Source of the DNA: Nitrococcus sp.
Lineage (GTDB): Bacteria > Pseudomonadota > Gammaproteobacteria > Nitrococcales > Nitrococcaceae
Assembly: GCA_030452365.1 (NCBI GenBank)
Contig: JAKDMK010000147.1
Span: forward strand, 1-6,339
Length of the DNA stretch: 6,339 nt
Direction: 5' to 3'
Shown piece by piece: positions 6,286-6,339 of the stretch (position 1 is the first letter of the stretch; every line of letters starts with the position of its first letter). Below the pieces are notes generated by a model. The model saw only the letters and a list, made by a program, of their open reading frames with translations. It was not told where the DNA came from and did no database searches. Position numbers and translations under genes: made by a program.

Positions 6286-6324
6286 CGGGGTCAAGTCTAG
6301 GTGCGCCAGGCAAAGCCTGAGCGC
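6286..6324. repeat. Repeat-like motif plus imperfect hairpin at the right edge
   Basis: On the plus strand GGGGTCAAGTCTAG (about 6287-6300) is followed by an imperfect hairpin: GCGC (6303-6306) plus CAGGC (6307-6311), loop AAA, then GCCTG (6315-6319), one unpaired A, and GCGC (6321-6324). A conserved-looking head followed by an imperfect GC-rich palindrome is the layout of REP-type elements. No REP-associated transposase is in the window. The remainder of 6260-6339 shows no gene. Assignment as REP-like is tentative. Confidence 0.35.
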
Positions 6325-6339
6325 TTGGGATGATTAGGA

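Noticed and set aside
6116..6313. Small minus-strand open frame of 65 codons at the right edge
   Set aside because: It overlaps the antitoxin gene and its promoter in another frame and has no supporting ribosome site or motif.
1..6339. A new defence system, CRISPR array, prophage or integrated element
   Set aside because: I looked for spaced direct repeats, transposase or integrase motifs, and unfamiliar multi-gene blocks. Apart from the toxin-antitoxin pair, all genes are known housekeeping or transport families.

Overview
The window looks like a chromosomal segment from a GC-rich proteobacterium, probably a gammaproteobacterium. PstS, PstA and Adk follow the Escherichia coli proteins closely, with the same motifs at nearly the same residue numbers. 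PdxH has the short N-terminus I associate with Xanthomonas-type proteins. This placement is inferred from remembered family sequences, not from a search. Every gene I can support lies on the minus strand, so the gene order in reading direction runs from high to low coordinates. I see no rRNA, tRNA, CRISPR array, intact transposase or integrase.

In reading direction: (1) the right edge (about 6260-6339) is non-coding and holds a repeat-like motif plus an imperfect hairpin. (2) A type II toxin-antitoxin pair follows, a ribbon-helix-helix antitoxin (6207-5947) overlapping a PIN-domain toxin (5960-5541). It is preceded by a promoter whose -10 box sits in a perfect 11-bp inverted repeat. This block is visibly richer in A and T than its neighbours. 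(3) adk (5478-4822) encodes adenylate kinase. (4) A long NfeD-family membrane serine protease follows (4743-3370). (5) pdxH (3313-2729) encodes pyridoxamine/pyridoxine 5'-phosphate oxidase. (6) The high-affinity phosphate uptake operon closes the window: pstS (2592-1519), pstC (1394-402) and the first 129 codons of pstA (388-1), which runs off the left edge.

The pst genes form one uptake system. PstS binds phosphate in the periplasm and passes it to the PstC-PstA membrane channel; the ATPase PstB is presumably encoded past the left edge. A good Pho-box candidate with a correctly spaced -10 lies upstream of pstS. A strong hairpin with a T run lies between pstS and pstC and would let the binding protein be made in excess of the channel. 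adk, the nfeD-type gene and pdxH are co-directional, with gaps of 78 and 56 bases and no recognisable terminator between them, so they may be co-transcribed, but their functions are not obviously linked.

The window is mostly ordinary housekeeping content. I found no convincing new multi-gene system. The points most worth a second look are the toxin-antitoxin operator, the repeat-like motifs on both sides of that module, the pst regulatory layout, the NfeD gene without a stomatin partner, and the short PdxH.
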